This document shows positions 34,846 through 47,140 of a stretch of 64,000 bases of DNA, in pieces. Source of the DNA: Jacaranda mimosifolia (lineage: Eukaryota > Streptophyta > Magnoliopsida > Lamiales > Bignoniaceae). The notes beneath the pieces are model-generated. The model saw only the letters and a list, made by a program, of their open reading frames with translations. It was not told the origin of the DNA and did not search any database. Made by a program: the position numbers and the translations under genes. Numbering within the stretch: position 1 is the stretch's first letter; each line of letters begins with the position of its first letter. The stretch covers positions 23,971,744-24,035,743 of the forward strand of contig CM032123.1 in assembly GCA_018894105.1 (NCBI GenBank), written 5' to 3'.

Positions 34846-36640
34846 CCTAAAGCCAAATCCTTATAGCCTTAAAGCCCATCTTCTCAAGATGTCCAAAAAA
34901 AAACTGTTTGCATATAGAGGTTTAAATAGTAGTTATACTATATTCTCTTATGAGGCAACTTTATCCACTCAGTTGTCATCTCCATCAATTGATATCATAT
35001 ATCAAATGATAATGCATTTACTATGTTTGGATCACTAATGAGATCTTCGCTCGAGTCCTAAGTTGTCTTCTAAAGACAACTATGGGCTCATGCATGCTAG
35101 GCACTATATCCAACTCTTGGATGAAGTTTCCCATCCAAACCCCTTCATTTGCAGTTTCCAAAACCACAAATTATTTCACTTTAGTGGTAGAGCCAGCCGC
35201 AGTGTATTGTTTGGAACTCTTCCAACTCACCACGCCACTATTGAGGCAAAATATTAGTCCAAAAGTGGATTTCAAGTCATCTAGATCGAATTGGAAACTA
35301 GAGTTCGAAAATCCTTCGAGTTTCAATTTTCTATTGCCGTATACCAAAAACATGTCCTTTAGTCCTTTTCAAGTGCTTAAGTATTGTTTTTATGGCTGTC
35401 CAGTGACTCTCACTGGGTTCGAATTGGAACCTACTCGTAACACTTAGTGAGTGTGCCACATCCTATCTTATACATTGAACTGCATACATTATGCTCCTTA
35501 TAGCAGACGCACAAGGCATGATCGACATCCTCTGTCTCTCGTCTTCAGTCTTGGGGGTGATAGACTTTGAGAGAAGAGTGCCATATCCCATATGAAGGAA
35601 TCCTTAAATAGATTCTTCAATACTAAAGCTCTTTATTATTTTGTCAATGTATGGGGTTTAGGAAAGCCTTAGCATCTTCCTTGATCTATCTCTATATATA
35701 CGTATTCCTAATATGTAGGATGCTTTTCCTAAATCTTTAATGGAGAATTGTGTAGATAGCCATGCTTTAGTATACTCTAACATTCCTACCCCATTCCCAA
35801 TGAGAAGGATGTCATCGACATAAACTACAATAAATTGTGTACAACTCCTACTAGCCTTTGTATACACACATGATTCATACACCTTTTTGACAAAGCCAAA
35901 TGATTTAACTTTCTAATCAAAATGTATGTTCCAATTTTGAGATGCCTATTTGAGTCCATAAATGGATCTTTGGAGTTTGCAAACCTTTTGCTCACTCCCC
36001 TCAGATGTAAAACCTTATGGTTACACCATATAAATTTTTTCTTCAATGTCTCAATTGAGGAAAGCAATTTTCATATCCATTTGCCATATCTTATAGTCAT
36101 AACATAGGCATATGAAAAGTAGAATCTGATGGGCTTAGGCATTGTGACTGGTGAAAAAGGTTTTCTCGAAATCGATAACGGGTCTGTGAGTGTAACCTTT
36201 TGCCACTAATCGTGCCTTAAAGGTCACTACCTCTCTATTTACTCCTAACTTTTGCTTATAAATCCACTTGCAACCAATGGGAACTATTCCATTGGATAGA
36301 TCTACCAAAGCCCATACTTTGTTGGAGTACATAGAGTCCATTTTGGATCTTATGGTGTTAATCTAATGTCCCGAGTCTATGTCAAACATAGTTTCCTCAT
36401 AGGTCTTCGGATCAATATCCGATTAGCCAGTCTCATGAAGAAATCCAAACATTGTGAGTTGTTTCTTGATTCGGTCCGACCTTTTCAGAGGTTGTGTGTG
36501 GGGCTCTTTGATATTTATTTATTTCTACCGCTTGTGGGGTTAGATGATCATCTTGAACTCCATCAAGTTCAACAACAATGCCATTTCTGTCCAATAGAAA
36601 ATCCTTTTCCAAAAAGGTGATGTTCCTTGAAACAAACACC
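34846..36640 (-). pseudogene. copia reverse transcriptase, RNase H and linker, copy D
   Basis: RNase H (34860-35450) is broken by stops. RT: YVDD near 35811-35822 within the stretch 35882-35658 (YVDDILLIGNGVGMLEYTKA). The RT N-part is open at 36341-36135 (NKVWALVDL ... FKARLVAKGYTHRPVIDFE). The linker at 36639-36433 contains VELDGVQDDHLTPQAVEINK. Five or more frame changes. Confidence 0.85.
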
Positions 36641-37430
36641 TTTTATTCCGAGGGATCATAAAAGTAATAACCCATAGACTCTCTTGGGTATCCCACAAAC
36701 TTGCACAAAGCAGATCTACTATCCAACTTGTCTCTCACTATCCATCTCACGTAATTAGGAGACCCCCAAACCCTTAGGTAGTGGTAAGAGGGTGCTTTGC
36801 CATAACACATCTCATATGGCATCGACTTTGAAGGTACTACATTTAGTAACTTCACCTCCGTTTCTAAGGCATATCCCCAAAAATACATAGATGCATCAGA
36901 AAAGCTTATCATGGAACGTGCCATATCTTACAAGGTATAGTTTCTCCCTTCGGCTACTCTATTGTGTTAGGGTGTGCTGGGTGGAGTCCATTGAGAGAGA
37001 AGACCATTCTTCTTTAGATAATTCAAGAAGTCGGTACTTAAGTATTCTCACATTCGATCTAATCGAACAGCTTTAATACTAAGTGCTAATAGCTTTTCCA
37101 CTTCATTCCTATTCATTTTGAACTTTTCAAAAACTTCGGACTTACTCTTCATAAGGTACACATGTCCAAACTGATTATAATCATTGGTGAAGATGATGAA
37201 GTAGGAATAGTCTCCTTTCATACTAACTCTTAGTGGGTCACAAATATTCGTATGGATCAAATCCAAAGGACTTGAAAAGCGCTTCGATTGTCCTATAAAA
37301 GGAACCTTGGTCATTTTTCCCTTCAAACATGATTCACAAGTAAGAAGGTCCTCAATGCCATTAATGTTTAGTACTTTGAGAGCTTCCATCTTGTGTATCC
37401 CATTCTTGGAGATATGCTTAAGTCTTGCAT
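36641..37430 (-). pseudogene. copia integrase, copy D
   Basis: Open at 37389-37048 and 36924-36643. Zinc-finger Cys pair retained (TCESCLKGKMTK). The first catalytic Asp region reads HTNICD instead of HTDVCG, so the Asp is Asn, and FTDDY is FTNDY. The second Asp block is frameshifted (VRLDRM). The C-terminal part is readable (ARSMISFSDASMYFWGYALE). Confidence 0.8.
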
Positions 37431-38634
37431 GCTAAAGAATGGCATCTTCTTAGTTTTCTAACTTTCTTACTTTGTTGAAAGTAAATTAGTGATGATAGAG
37501 AATCCAGTGTGTATAGTCCTTTGTCAAGTGTACCATAAACGACTAAAGAATCTTTAATGCCTTCAATTTCCCATTTGATGTAGAAGGATCAAATCCTTCG
37601 CTATCCAAAATAGGAATTGAAATAATGTTATCAAAAATATATATTACATTATAACAAAGGTCCAATACGTCCAATACAAGTATGGAATTCCCTAAGTCTA
37701 ACTTATTATATGCCTTTGGCTTTGGTCACAACTCTTGCTTCTTAGCCAAGGTGGTGGATCATATCTACATCACTTAGATTTAGTCTTTTTTATATTCTTT
37801 GTAACAACTTACAAAGATAAGAACCACATATGATATCATATATCCATGAGGAAGAATTTATCCTTAAATGCACTTCAATAAAGTACAAACCCTCTTTCAG
37901 CATTGCAAGGTATTCCTTGCAATACCGCTTCCAATGATCTATCTTGCCAAAGTAGAAATAATTAATGTCGACTCTTTCCTCTACAATCTTCCTGATTCCT
38001 TTGAACACCTTTAATGGTTGTTTTCCCTTAGAGGAAGAACATTTCTTCCTTTTACCTCCCTTTCTAGTACCCCTGGGGCCCATAGACTTGGAGGAGGAAA
38101 CAAGTGTCAAAGGGTTGCCCTTGTCATAGCAGTCTTCTTTCTATATCAACGCTTTGATCAATAGAACTCGACGACGATGTGAGGATCAAATCCTCATGGA
38201 GATCAGTATCCATCACTACGTTTAAGTTGAAAAAACCTCTCTAAGCCTAATCATCGTTAGATCGTATTCGATGACACATGACTTCACATCCATCCTAGCT
38301 TGAAAAATCTCCTTTAACAACATGAACTTTTGATACCTTTTTACTTTACAACTCTTGTAAACTTGAACCAAGATACTATTCATGTGTCCTTGAGACTTTT
38401 GAAGTTTGTAGATGCCATTATGAGACTAAGGGATAGGGTGATCCTAAACCTAATTCGTGAACTTTTCATGTGTCTCTTGACCTACTATAACCCCTTGGGA
38501 TTAGGAGCACCTTGATATAGGACATATATCCACTTCTGGTTATTTAGAATGATTTTTTAGGTTAAGTTAATAATTGAAGTTTGGCTCGATTTGTTTATTG
38601 GTTTCCAAAAATGTTGAGTGCTTTATTAGCCATT
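37431..38634 (-). pseudogene. copia Gag and protease, copy D (second gag type)
   Basis: The gag start aligns at 38634 (ATG then frame breaks). The N-terminal half matches the first, broken gag piece of E (43997-44465) better than the gag of A/B. The C-terminal half is open at 38110-37790: basic GPRGTRKGGKRKK, then a zinc knuckle lacking its second Cys (YFYFGKIDHWKRYC), then the protease segment SSSWIYDIICGSYLC. In related copies this reads DT-CG, so the protease active-site Thr/Gly is lost. Confidence 0.75.
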
Positions 38635-40616
38635 TTTTAGATTTCACAAATCCTCAAAGGCGAAAAAGAGAATATAAGCATGTGATTGAGTATTGATATT
38701 GAAAGCATGTTCATGGTCTTTCAAACATGTTTTTTCCACAACGTTTTATCAAATCCTTCACCCCCTAGAAGAATTTGGGAAATCTTATTTCCTAGTGAAA
38801 GTCAAGACCCCAAAGACTTGTAACTGGACCCCCATGACAATATGTATATCCACAAACAATCCAAAGGTAAGCAACTTTTGCTAACTGCATCATATGCAAC
38901 TCTTGATATATTTTGCCTCACATTTTCATGTAAATCCACTATAAGGATGACCTCTACATTACTTAGTGTTAAGTCGAATCGACCAATCAAGCTTTGATTC
39001 AAAACGGGCACCACAACATCCCCCATGATCGAGTGTATAATGTGTGGGCACTCTCAAATCAAAGGTGCATCTCATGCTAAGTATATGGTCACAACTTTCC
39101 ATCTAAGTGTGACCCCCGTGACCGGATGTATATCACACAAAGATGGTAGCGTTGTCATGCCACATACTATTGGTATAAGGCATGAATTAATTAAAACTCT
39201 TTTAATTTATATCCAATTTGACTTAATATTTGAAAAGCACTTAGACATTCAAAGTTGAGGGTTTTTGCTTGCGAAGATCTCATCATTTTATCTTCTTATT
39301 TATGTTCTCTATATCCTAATCATGCATCTCATACATCAATAAGATATGGAAATCATAAATAAGTAAATGCACCTAGCATTCTCCTAGGGTGGGATGACCA
39401 TGAGCCTAACCAAGTGGTGCACTTAGAGACATAAGTGCAACACTTAGTTGATTTTAAGTGGGTTGATTAAGTCTAGCTATTACATGAGTGTATCCCATAC
39501 ATTCATGGGTCTTCATGCTTCCAGTGGTCTTCTTTACTCCTTGTAACATTTACATGAGAAAGAAATCCTCACTCCTAGTAATTCTACTCTCATAACATTT
39601 ACAAGATAGAAATAAAAGAGGCATGCAAGTCCCAATTTAATACAACATTTTCAACAATTTGAATCAAATAAAATCAATACTAAAGGCTCATGATCATGCC
39701 CATTCATCCATCATTCATTCAACATTTAAATGAACAGTAAATAAATCAAGAATTGACATTCAATTCCATCAATTAAATGTTAATCAAATTAACAACTAAT
39801 TGGTCATGCAAAAACAAGTATTACCCTTATGCATCATATTTTTGCCACAATTGGAGATCAAATTTAACATGTTTTAAAAGCAATAAAAAATGTCCAACAT
39901 AGTTTTGAGAACTTGCACAACATTTGTGCAACCAATGTGTGTGTTTCAAAACAAGTTTGGTCACTAAAGAAACCAAAAGAAAAGCTCAAAACCCATGCCA
40001 AACCCAAGTAGGGGCCGCTGGCCGAGGCTTGCACACTGCTGGGCAGTAGCTCTCGGCCATTGCCCTGCTGTGGGCTGCCAAGTGCCAGCGGCTTCCCTGT
40101 TTTGGGGTCATGGCCGAGTTAAGCCATTTTTTACTCAACTTTTGTGCACCAAGAATTTTAGAACAACATCTAAACATCAAAACACACAACATAGGTGAAA
40201 ATTTCAGATTAAAAGACCTTTTAAACTGAAATATGAAGGACCCAAAAATGCTTGAAAAACAAGTTTAAACAAGAATCATATCCTTCAAAAATCTCTATAT
40301 ATATGCAATCTTATTGGACCCAGAAATAACCAAAAAAACTTAAGGCCATTCACAACATGCTAGTTCAATATATAACACGCACCAATGCGAAATCAAAATT
40401 CAACATTAGGCAAAAATGAATTAAAGCATACCCATCATATGATTTAACACTTAAACCACACAATAGCATGATTTAATCCATCATTCAAGGAGCCACAAAC
40501 AAGATCATCCATACACTCCAACCCATCATATGGATCGAGTACATGGTGATATTGATCAATTCTTCACAAGAACCAATCATCCAAGCCAAGCAAAATCAAA
40601 ATCCACGCATGAATAT
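38635..40616 (-). other. leader of copy D
   Basis: A 2-kb non-coding leader, complete from primer site to gag. Four motif sites on the - strand: 39112-39132, 39019-39035, 38935-38953 and 38828-38850. The first is the apical part of the stem GTGTGA / TCACAC and carries CCGGTCACGGG. A GC-rich hairpin (40014-40092) lies nearer the primer site. Confidence 0.8.
40014..40092. repeat. GC-rich inverted repeat in D's leader
   Basis: GCCGCTGGC (40014-40022) and GCCAGCGGC (40084-40092) are perfect 9-bp arms. Inside is a second pair, GGGCA / TGCCC. This is a GC island in otherwise AT-rich leader. Short open frames on both strands here follow base composition and are not conserved in E. Confidence 0.7.
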
Positions 40617-40629
40617 GGCTTTGATACCA
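40617..40629 (-). promoter_or_regulatory. primer binding site, copy D
   Basis: - strand TGGTATCAAAGCC, two bases (AG) from the LTR end. One base differs from the initiator-Met complement TGGTATCAGAGC over the first 12. Confidence 0.9.
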
Positions 40630-40631
40630 CT

Positions 40632-42803
40632 TGGAGGTGTGTATGGAACTGGGATCCAAATATTTTCAAAAAACATGATTGTAACTAGCCCACACACATC
40701 CCCATGGATCAAAAAAAGCATAGGAATAAGATTTATATAAGGGAAATACCTTGGTGAAAACAGAAAATTCAAGGAGCAAGAAAAACTCTCCTCAACCGTT
40801 GAAGAAGTTTCTCACTGGCACAGAAGAATCACCACCATTTTTCCCCTGGTTGGACTCCTCTTTTTAATCTGAAATTTTTACTGGAATTTCACCACACCCT
40901 GAGGATGAAACACTCCAAAAATCATCCAAAATAGAACACTAAAAGACCTCCCAAAACTTGGTCCAAGTGGCTGCCTAAAACTGCCTCAAACAAGAGCAAT
41001 AGCAACCAAACGGTTGGCCTCTAATGACACACACCATAACAAAGACCTATTCTCTACAAAATGGATGGATATATTTACAAAGAAAGGAGGAGATAGGATT
41101 GGAAAATGGAGGTGGAAGATGAAGGAGGTTGGAGAGAATAATGGGGATGCTAACAATTAGATGCCCACTACCCAAGTTGTTGGGAGAATAATTGACACCT
41201 AGCAATCAATCTTGCATGTAGGAGTGGGATGGTGTGTTTTCCTCAAGGAGAGGGTACCAACTGTCCATGCCGGTGGCCACTAACAATTAGTGTTAATGTG
41301 AATTTGATTATCATTTGGAATTTCCATTTCATCTCAGGAAATGTCTTCCAAATGAATTCTAATTCCATATTAAATGAAATCATTCATTTAATAATATTCT
41401 CCAAGTATAACTCTCCAATTTAATTAAATTAAACACTTTAATTTAATTAATAATGTTTTGACTTAACTCTTAAGTCAAGTGCTTAACTCCTTAAGCAAAT
41501 TAAAATTAATTTAACTCTTAAATTAATTTGACCAATTGATAGTCATGTGGCATCAATTAATTGATCTTAATTTAAATCTTAAATTAAATTGACCAATTTA
41601 ACTCTTAAATTGATCAAGTCAAAATGATTACAATTTTTGCCTCCTTCAAATTTGGTCATGAATTTGTTTAACTCTAAGAAAATTCTCCTTCTTTCAATAG
41701 GTCATGCTATTGACTTTTGTGTGAGACCCATTATGTTCTACCATTCATTGGACATGGGCTCACAACTCCTTGTGACTTATGGAATATATTCACATTAGTT
41801 TAAACTCCTTTAAACCAAGCGACTCAATTCAATTAATGTCATTAATTGAAGAGTACACAATCTGCATGGTCGATGTCCAACTTGAAGCCCATGGAGCCCA
41901 ACTAATTGGCCAAAATAAATGCTCTTGAAGAACCATTCTAGCATTATGCGCTCATGCAAATACGGTCCTTCCGTCTCCTATCTCCTGGAAGAGGCGTAAG
42001 GCAAGATATTAGTCGGCTCCCTAATAGCCTCGATATTATGCTTCTATTCTCAACGTTTGATTCCCTTAGTGACCTCATATTTTGAAACACCTTTCCAAAT
42101 TATCACACCACCTTGCCCAAGGATTTCTTGGAATCTATCAGTATAGAACACATAGGAGATGCACTCGCCCTTCCCAAAAGCAAGGAGTTGGATTCCATCT
42201 TAGATCTCACAAACCTCCATGCCTAGTAGCTCATGCCCAATCTCAACCCGAATGGCCCACTAAGTGACCAAGGAAAAGACAAAGCATAAGGACCAAACAC
42301 AAGGCTACCATGGATTCTCAACTCAAAGGACTAATAATATGCATTAGCGTAAGCTAGAGAGTGTGCCACTACTGACTTGCCACTACGACTATCTAGTGGA
42401 TTCTTCGGACGACCTTCAGTATCTTGTTCTCTAACAAGCGCCCACTAACATCCATCCATATCTCATATGGGATTGCTCATGGAACAGAGCAACATCTAAC
42501 CTTTGGATTTATGCATCACTAGTGGAAGTCTATCTGGATCTTAGATGCTCTACCTCGTAAGATCCTATGACTTGGAAGATTTAAGATCACGATCGTGTAA
42601 GACTTATTCCATGATCACCATCCGATGCGTGATTAAGTCCCGTAGTCTTATGTGATGTAAGGGCTTCATCCAAATGCCAATGAAGTAAATAAACAACATA
42701 AGATGAAGATGGCTATATAACAAATATTATTCAATCATGATTGTCTTACAAGGAAATAGTTTACAAGGCCAATCTAATTTGCTTGTGGGGCACTATTCCA
42801 TCA
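40632..42803 (-). repeat. 5' LTR of copy D, TATA deleted
   Basis: 2,172 bp, TGGAGGTGTGTATGG to CTATTCCATCA on the given strand. Compared with the 3' LTR, about 35 bp carrying the TATA run are missing at about 41218-41221 (CTTGCATGTAGGAGTGGG). The promoter of this copy is therefore disabled. Confidence 0.95.
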
Positions 42804-42808
42804 CTCCT
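42804..42808. repeat. right target duplication of copy D (CTCCT)
   Basis: Identical to 32616-32620. Confidence 0.9.
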
Positions 42809-43996
42809 ACATATTACATAAAAGTTATGCTTGACCAATTATTTGTTTATGAGATAAGCATTTAACTGTTGGAATTGATTGTTTATTCTTGCTTTATTTA
42901 TTGTTTATTTAAGTGTTGAATGGATGATGAATGAATGGGGACGATCATGAGCCTTTAATATTGATTTTATTTGTTTCAAGTTGTTGAAAAGGGTTGTATT
43001 AAATTGAGGCTTGCATGCCTCTTTATTTCTACCTTGTAAATGTTATGAGAGTAGAATCACTAGAAGTGGGGATTTCTTTCTGATGTAAATGTTGCATAGA
43101 GCGAATGAGACCACGGGAGGCATGGAGAATTTTTTAAGGCCCATGAATGTATGGGATACACTCATGTAATAGCTAGATTTAATCAACAAACTTAATATCA
43201 ACTAGGTGGTGCACCTATGGCTCTAAGTGCACCACTTGATTAGGCTCATGGTCATCCCACCCTAGGCGCATTTACTTATTTATGCTTTCCATATCCTATT
43301 GATGTATGAGATGTATGTTTAGGATATATGAAACCTAAATAAGAAGATAACATGATGAGACATTTGCAAGCAAAAACCCTTCACTTAAAATGTCTAAGTG
43401 CTTTTCAAATATTAAGTCGAAATAGATACAACTTAAAAGAGTTTTAATTAATCCAAGCCTTCTACCAATAGTATGTGGCATGTCGATGCTACCATTGTTT
43501 GTCTGATGTCTCACGAGTCATGGGTCACACTTATAATGGAAAATTGTAACCATATACTTAGTATATGGTGCATATTTAATTTGAGAACGCCAATGCATTG
43601 TAACACAAGTCATGGGATGTCATGGTGCTCGTCTCGAATCAAAGCTTGATTGGTAGGTCCAACTTAACACTGATTAGTGTTGAAGTCTGACGAGTCATGG
43701 GTCCATATGAAAAGTGAGGCAATATATATCAAGAGTTGCATGAGATACAATTAGCAAAAGTTGCTTACCTTTTGATTGTTTGTGGATGTCTCACGATTCG
43801 TGGGTCCACTTGCAAGTCCTTAGGATCTTGATTCTCACTAGGAAATAAGATTTCCTAAATTCTTATCGAGGGTGAAGGATTTGATAAAATAGTAGGAGAA
43901 AAACATGCTTGAAAGACTATGAACATGTTTTTAGTATCAAAATTCAATCACATGCTTATTCTCTTTTTGCCTTTGAGGATTTGTGAAATCTCAAGA
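42809..43996 (+). other. leader part 2 of copy E, first motif set
   Basis: Continues E's leader beyond D. Four motif sites share the pattern TCxxACGAxTCxTGGG: 43509-43524 (TCTCACGAGTCATGGG), 43601-43616 (TAACACAAGTCATGGG), 43686-43701 (TCTGACGAGTCATGGG), 43789-43804 (TCTCACGATTCGTGGG). The last sits between GTGGA and TCCAC. Confidence 0.8.
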
Positions 43997-44465
43997 ATGG
44001 CTTAATGTTCCACTTAAAGTTATTTTGGAAACCAATAAACCAATCAGGCCAAACTTCTACGATTGACTTAACCTCCAGATCATTCTCGATTCTTGAAAGT
44101 GGATATATGTCCTATATCATGGTGCTCCTAATCCCATGGGGATTATAGTAGATCAAGAGACACGTGAAAAGTTCATGAATTAGGTTTAGGATCGTCCTAC
44201 CCCATAGTCTCATGATGGCATCTACAAACTTTAAAAGTCTCAAAGTCACATAAATAGTACCTTTGTTAAAGTTTACAAGAGTTGTAAAGCAACAAGGTAT
44301 GACAAGTTCATGTTGTCAAAGGAGATTTTTCAAGCTACGATGAATGCAAAGTCATATGTCATAAAAATGGTCTAAAGATGATTAGGCTTGGAGATCCTTT
44401 TTCTACTTGGATGTCGTGATGGACAATGATCTCCATGAGAATTTGATCCTCACATCCTCACCGAG
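43997..44465 (+). pseudogene. extra gag 5' fragment of D type inside E's leader
   Basis: Starts ATGGCTTAATG and resembles the reverse complement of D's gag N-terminal region (38170-38634): for example the TTTTGGAAACCAATAAACCA and GGATATATGTCCTATATCA stretches match. Full of stops. It is followed at about 44466 by a second copy of leader sequence, so E contains leader-gag-leader-gag. Confidence 0.75.
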
Positions 44466-45170
44466 GATTTGATGTATGAGATATATGTTTAGGATATAGA
44501 AAACCTAAATAAAAAGATAAAAATAATGAGATCTTTGCAAGCAAAATCCCTCCACTTAGAAAGTCTAAGTGCTATCAAATATTAAGTCAAAATGTATATA
44601 AATTAAAAAGAGTTTTAATAATTCATGTCTTCTACCAATGGTATATGCCATGACGATGCTACCAAGTTTGTGTGATGACACTCGAAGCGGGGGTCACACT
44701 TAGGAGGAAAGCTGTGAGCATATACTTAGCATATGATGCACCTTTGATTTGAGAATTTCCATGCATTGGCACTTGAAGTGGGCGATGTCATGGAGCCTTC
44801 TTGAATCAAAGTGTGATTGGTAGGTTTGACTTAACACTTAGTAATGTAGACGCACTCGAAGCGGGGTGTCTACATGAAAAGTGAGGCAAAATATATCAAG
44901 AATTGCATGAGATGCAATTAGCAAATGTTGCTTACCTTTCGATTGTTTGTGGATGGCACTTAATGAGGGGGTCCACTTACAAGTCCTTAAGATCTTGATT
45001 CTCACTAGAAAATAAGATTTCCTGAATTCTTCTTGGGGGTGAAGGATTTGATAAAATAGTAGGAGCAAAACATGCCTAAGAGACCATGAACATATTTTTT
45101 AATATCAAATTCAATCACATACTTACACTTTTTTTTCACCTCTTGTAGATATTTGAAATCTTCAAACAAA
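44466..45170 (+). other. second leader copy of E, second motif set
   Basis: A repeat of leader sequence (compare 43300-43996). Four motif sites share CACTCGAAGCGGGG or relatives: 44678-44693 (in stem GTGTGA / TCACAC), 44770-44782, 44851-44866 (in stem TGTAGAC / GTCTACA), 44956-44971 (in stem GTGGA / TCCAC). Flanks match the first leader copy but the loop motif does not. Confidence 0.8.
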
Positions 45171-45915
45171 ATGACTAAAAATCTACTCACATCTATTTTG
45201 GAAGCCAATAAACTTGCCGGGCCAAACTTTCAAGATTGGTTGAGAAACTTTAAAATAATTCTTGACTCTGAAAAAAGGATATACTTCCTTGATCAAAGTC
45301 CCATGGACACAATTGGGTTGCCACTGACCAAGATCATGAAATGTTCACGAAATTGGTAGATGATCTATAAGTTAGATGTGTCATAATGACCTCCATGTCC
45401 AACGAGCTCCAAAAGACTCATCAACACATGAAACATGCTCGAGAGATTTATGTACACTTACAAGAGTTGTAAGTGTACAAAATAGACATGAAAGGTTCGC
45501 TTTGTCAAAGGAGCTCTTTAGGACAAGGATGAGTGAGGTGTCTAATGTTCATGATCACAGCCTCGAGATGATAGGACGAATTGAGAAGCTTGGACAATTA
45601 GATGTGGTCATGGACGACGACCTCTGTGTAGATTTGATCCTCCAGTCATTGCTACCATCATTCGACCAATTCATTATGAACTTTAATATGTCCAAGTAAG
45701 AGGTTATGATTAATGAATTGGTGAACATACTTATGACTGTGGAGACGACTATGAGAAAGGAGAAACCTCTTATGCTTACATCATCTTCCAAGTCGAAGGG
45801 CCCTAGAGGTCCTAGAAAAGGAAGTAAAAGGAATAAGAATTCTTCCTCTGAAGGGAAGCAATGCAAGAAGAGTTCTGGGAGGGTTAAGAAGAAGGCTAAA
45901 GGTGAAGCTAGTTGA
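45171..45915 (+). pseudogene. copia Gag, copy E
   Basis: Starts MTKNLLTSILEANKLAGPNF at 45171. Frame breaks near 45320, 45360 and 45470, then open to 45699 (ERFALSKELFRTRMSEVSNV, QSLLPSFDQFIMNFNMSK). A stop replaces Gln just after, then it is open through the basic tail KSKGPRGPRKGSKRNKNSSS. The zinc knuckle is deleted: sequence passes from KAKGEAS straight toward the protease. Confidence 0.85.
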
Positions 45916-47140
45916 AAAGGGTATGTATTTTATTGAAGTGCACTTGACGACTAATTCTTCCTCATGGGTATTTGATACCCCATGTGGTTTTCATCTTTGT
46001 AATTCATTACAGGGGATGAAAAGAAAAAAGAGTCTTCGTAAAGGGGATATAATCCTCCGCCTAGGAAATAGAACAAGAGTTGTAACCACATTCCAAGGCA
46101 TAATTAAGTTGGACTTGGGGAATGCTTGCATTGTACTTGATCCAGCTTATTATGTACCCTATCTTATTAAGAACATTATTTCAATTCCTATTCTTGATAA
46201 TGAAGGATTTGATTTTTCTATATCGAATGGGATGTTGAAAACATTAAAGAATGGTTCTTTAATTCCACACAGTACATTAATTAACGGATTGTACATACTT
46301 GATTCTAAACCTTCACTAATGCACATTCAATCAAGTAAAACGAAGTTAGATAACCAAGAAGATGCCATTCTATGGGATGCAAGACTTGGGCATATTTCTA
46401 AAAATAGGATGAACAAGTTAGAAGCTCTCAAAGAATTAAATGTTAGTGGCATTGAGGATCTTCCTACTTCTGAATCTTATGTAAAGGGAAAAATAACCAA
46501 AGCTCCTTTTGTAGGATAGATGGAGTGCTCCGCAAGTCTTTTGAATTTGATCCATATTATTATTTGTGGACTACTAAAAGTTAGTGGGATAGGAGTCTAT
46601 TCCTACTTCATTACCTTCACCGATGATTATAGTCAGTTCGGGCACGTGTATCTTATGAAGAACAAGTTCGAAGCCTTTGAAAAGGTCAAATAGTATAGGA
46701 ATGAAATGGAAAAGCAATTGGGGCTAAGTATTAAAGCTCTTCAATCAGATCAAGGAAGAGAATACTTAGGCATCGAATCCTTAGATTATCTAAAAGAGAA
46801 TGGGATTCTCTCTCAATGGACTCCACTTAGTACACCCCAACATAATGGAGTAGCTGAGAGGAGAAACCATACCTTGTTGGACATTGTATGCTCCATGATG
46901 AGCTTTTTCAATGTGCCTAATTCATTTTAGCAATATGCCGTTCAAATGGTAGCGAGGTTACTAAATGTAGTACCCTCAAACTCGGTACCAAAGATACCAT
47001 ATGAGATATGGTTTGGCAAAGCACCCTCTTACTAATATCTCAAAGTTTGGGATCTTCAACCTTCGTTAGATGGACAGTGAGAGATAAGTTGGATAGTAGA
47101 TCCACCTTGTGCAAGTCTGTGGGATACCCTAGAGAGTCTA
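45902..47140 (+). pseudogene. copia protease and integrase, copy E
   Basis: Open 45902-46519: protease segment SSSWVFDTPCGFHLC (DTG-type site changed to DTP), then the pre-integrase domain. The HHCC finger keeps its His pair partly (WDARLGHI) but the Cys pair is SESY. After a stop at 46519 the core continues: first Asp block reads HIIICG (Asp lost), second Asp block SDQGREY is present (46746-46767), catalytic Glu block VAERRN is present (about 46849-46866). A Trp codon is a stop at 46928 (NSF then TAG). Confidence 0.85.

Larger units (their letters stand above)
32621..42803 (-). mobile_element. complete copia copy D nested in E's leader
   Basis: 10,183 bp with both LTRs (32621-34832 and 40632-42803), primer site, leader, gag, pol, polypurine tract and a perfect 5-bp duplication CTCCT. 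It is the only element here with both ends demonstrable. It belongs to a second subfamily: the LTR ends read CATACACACCT(T/C)CA rather than ...GCCTTCA, and gag differs. In a sampled 140-bp stretch the two LTRs differ at roughly 10 positions, so the insertion is old. Coding region heavily broken. Confidence 0.95.

Noticed and set aside
39986..40198. Overlapping open frames on both strands in a GC-rich patch
   Set aside because: Explained by the GC-rich hairpin in D's leader. Not conserved at the matching place in E, and no start context or coding signal.
43500..45000. CRISPR-like spaced repeats in the leader
   Set aside because: Only four imperfect motifs within a plant retroelement leader, with homologous rather than unique spacers. 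Not a CRISPR array.
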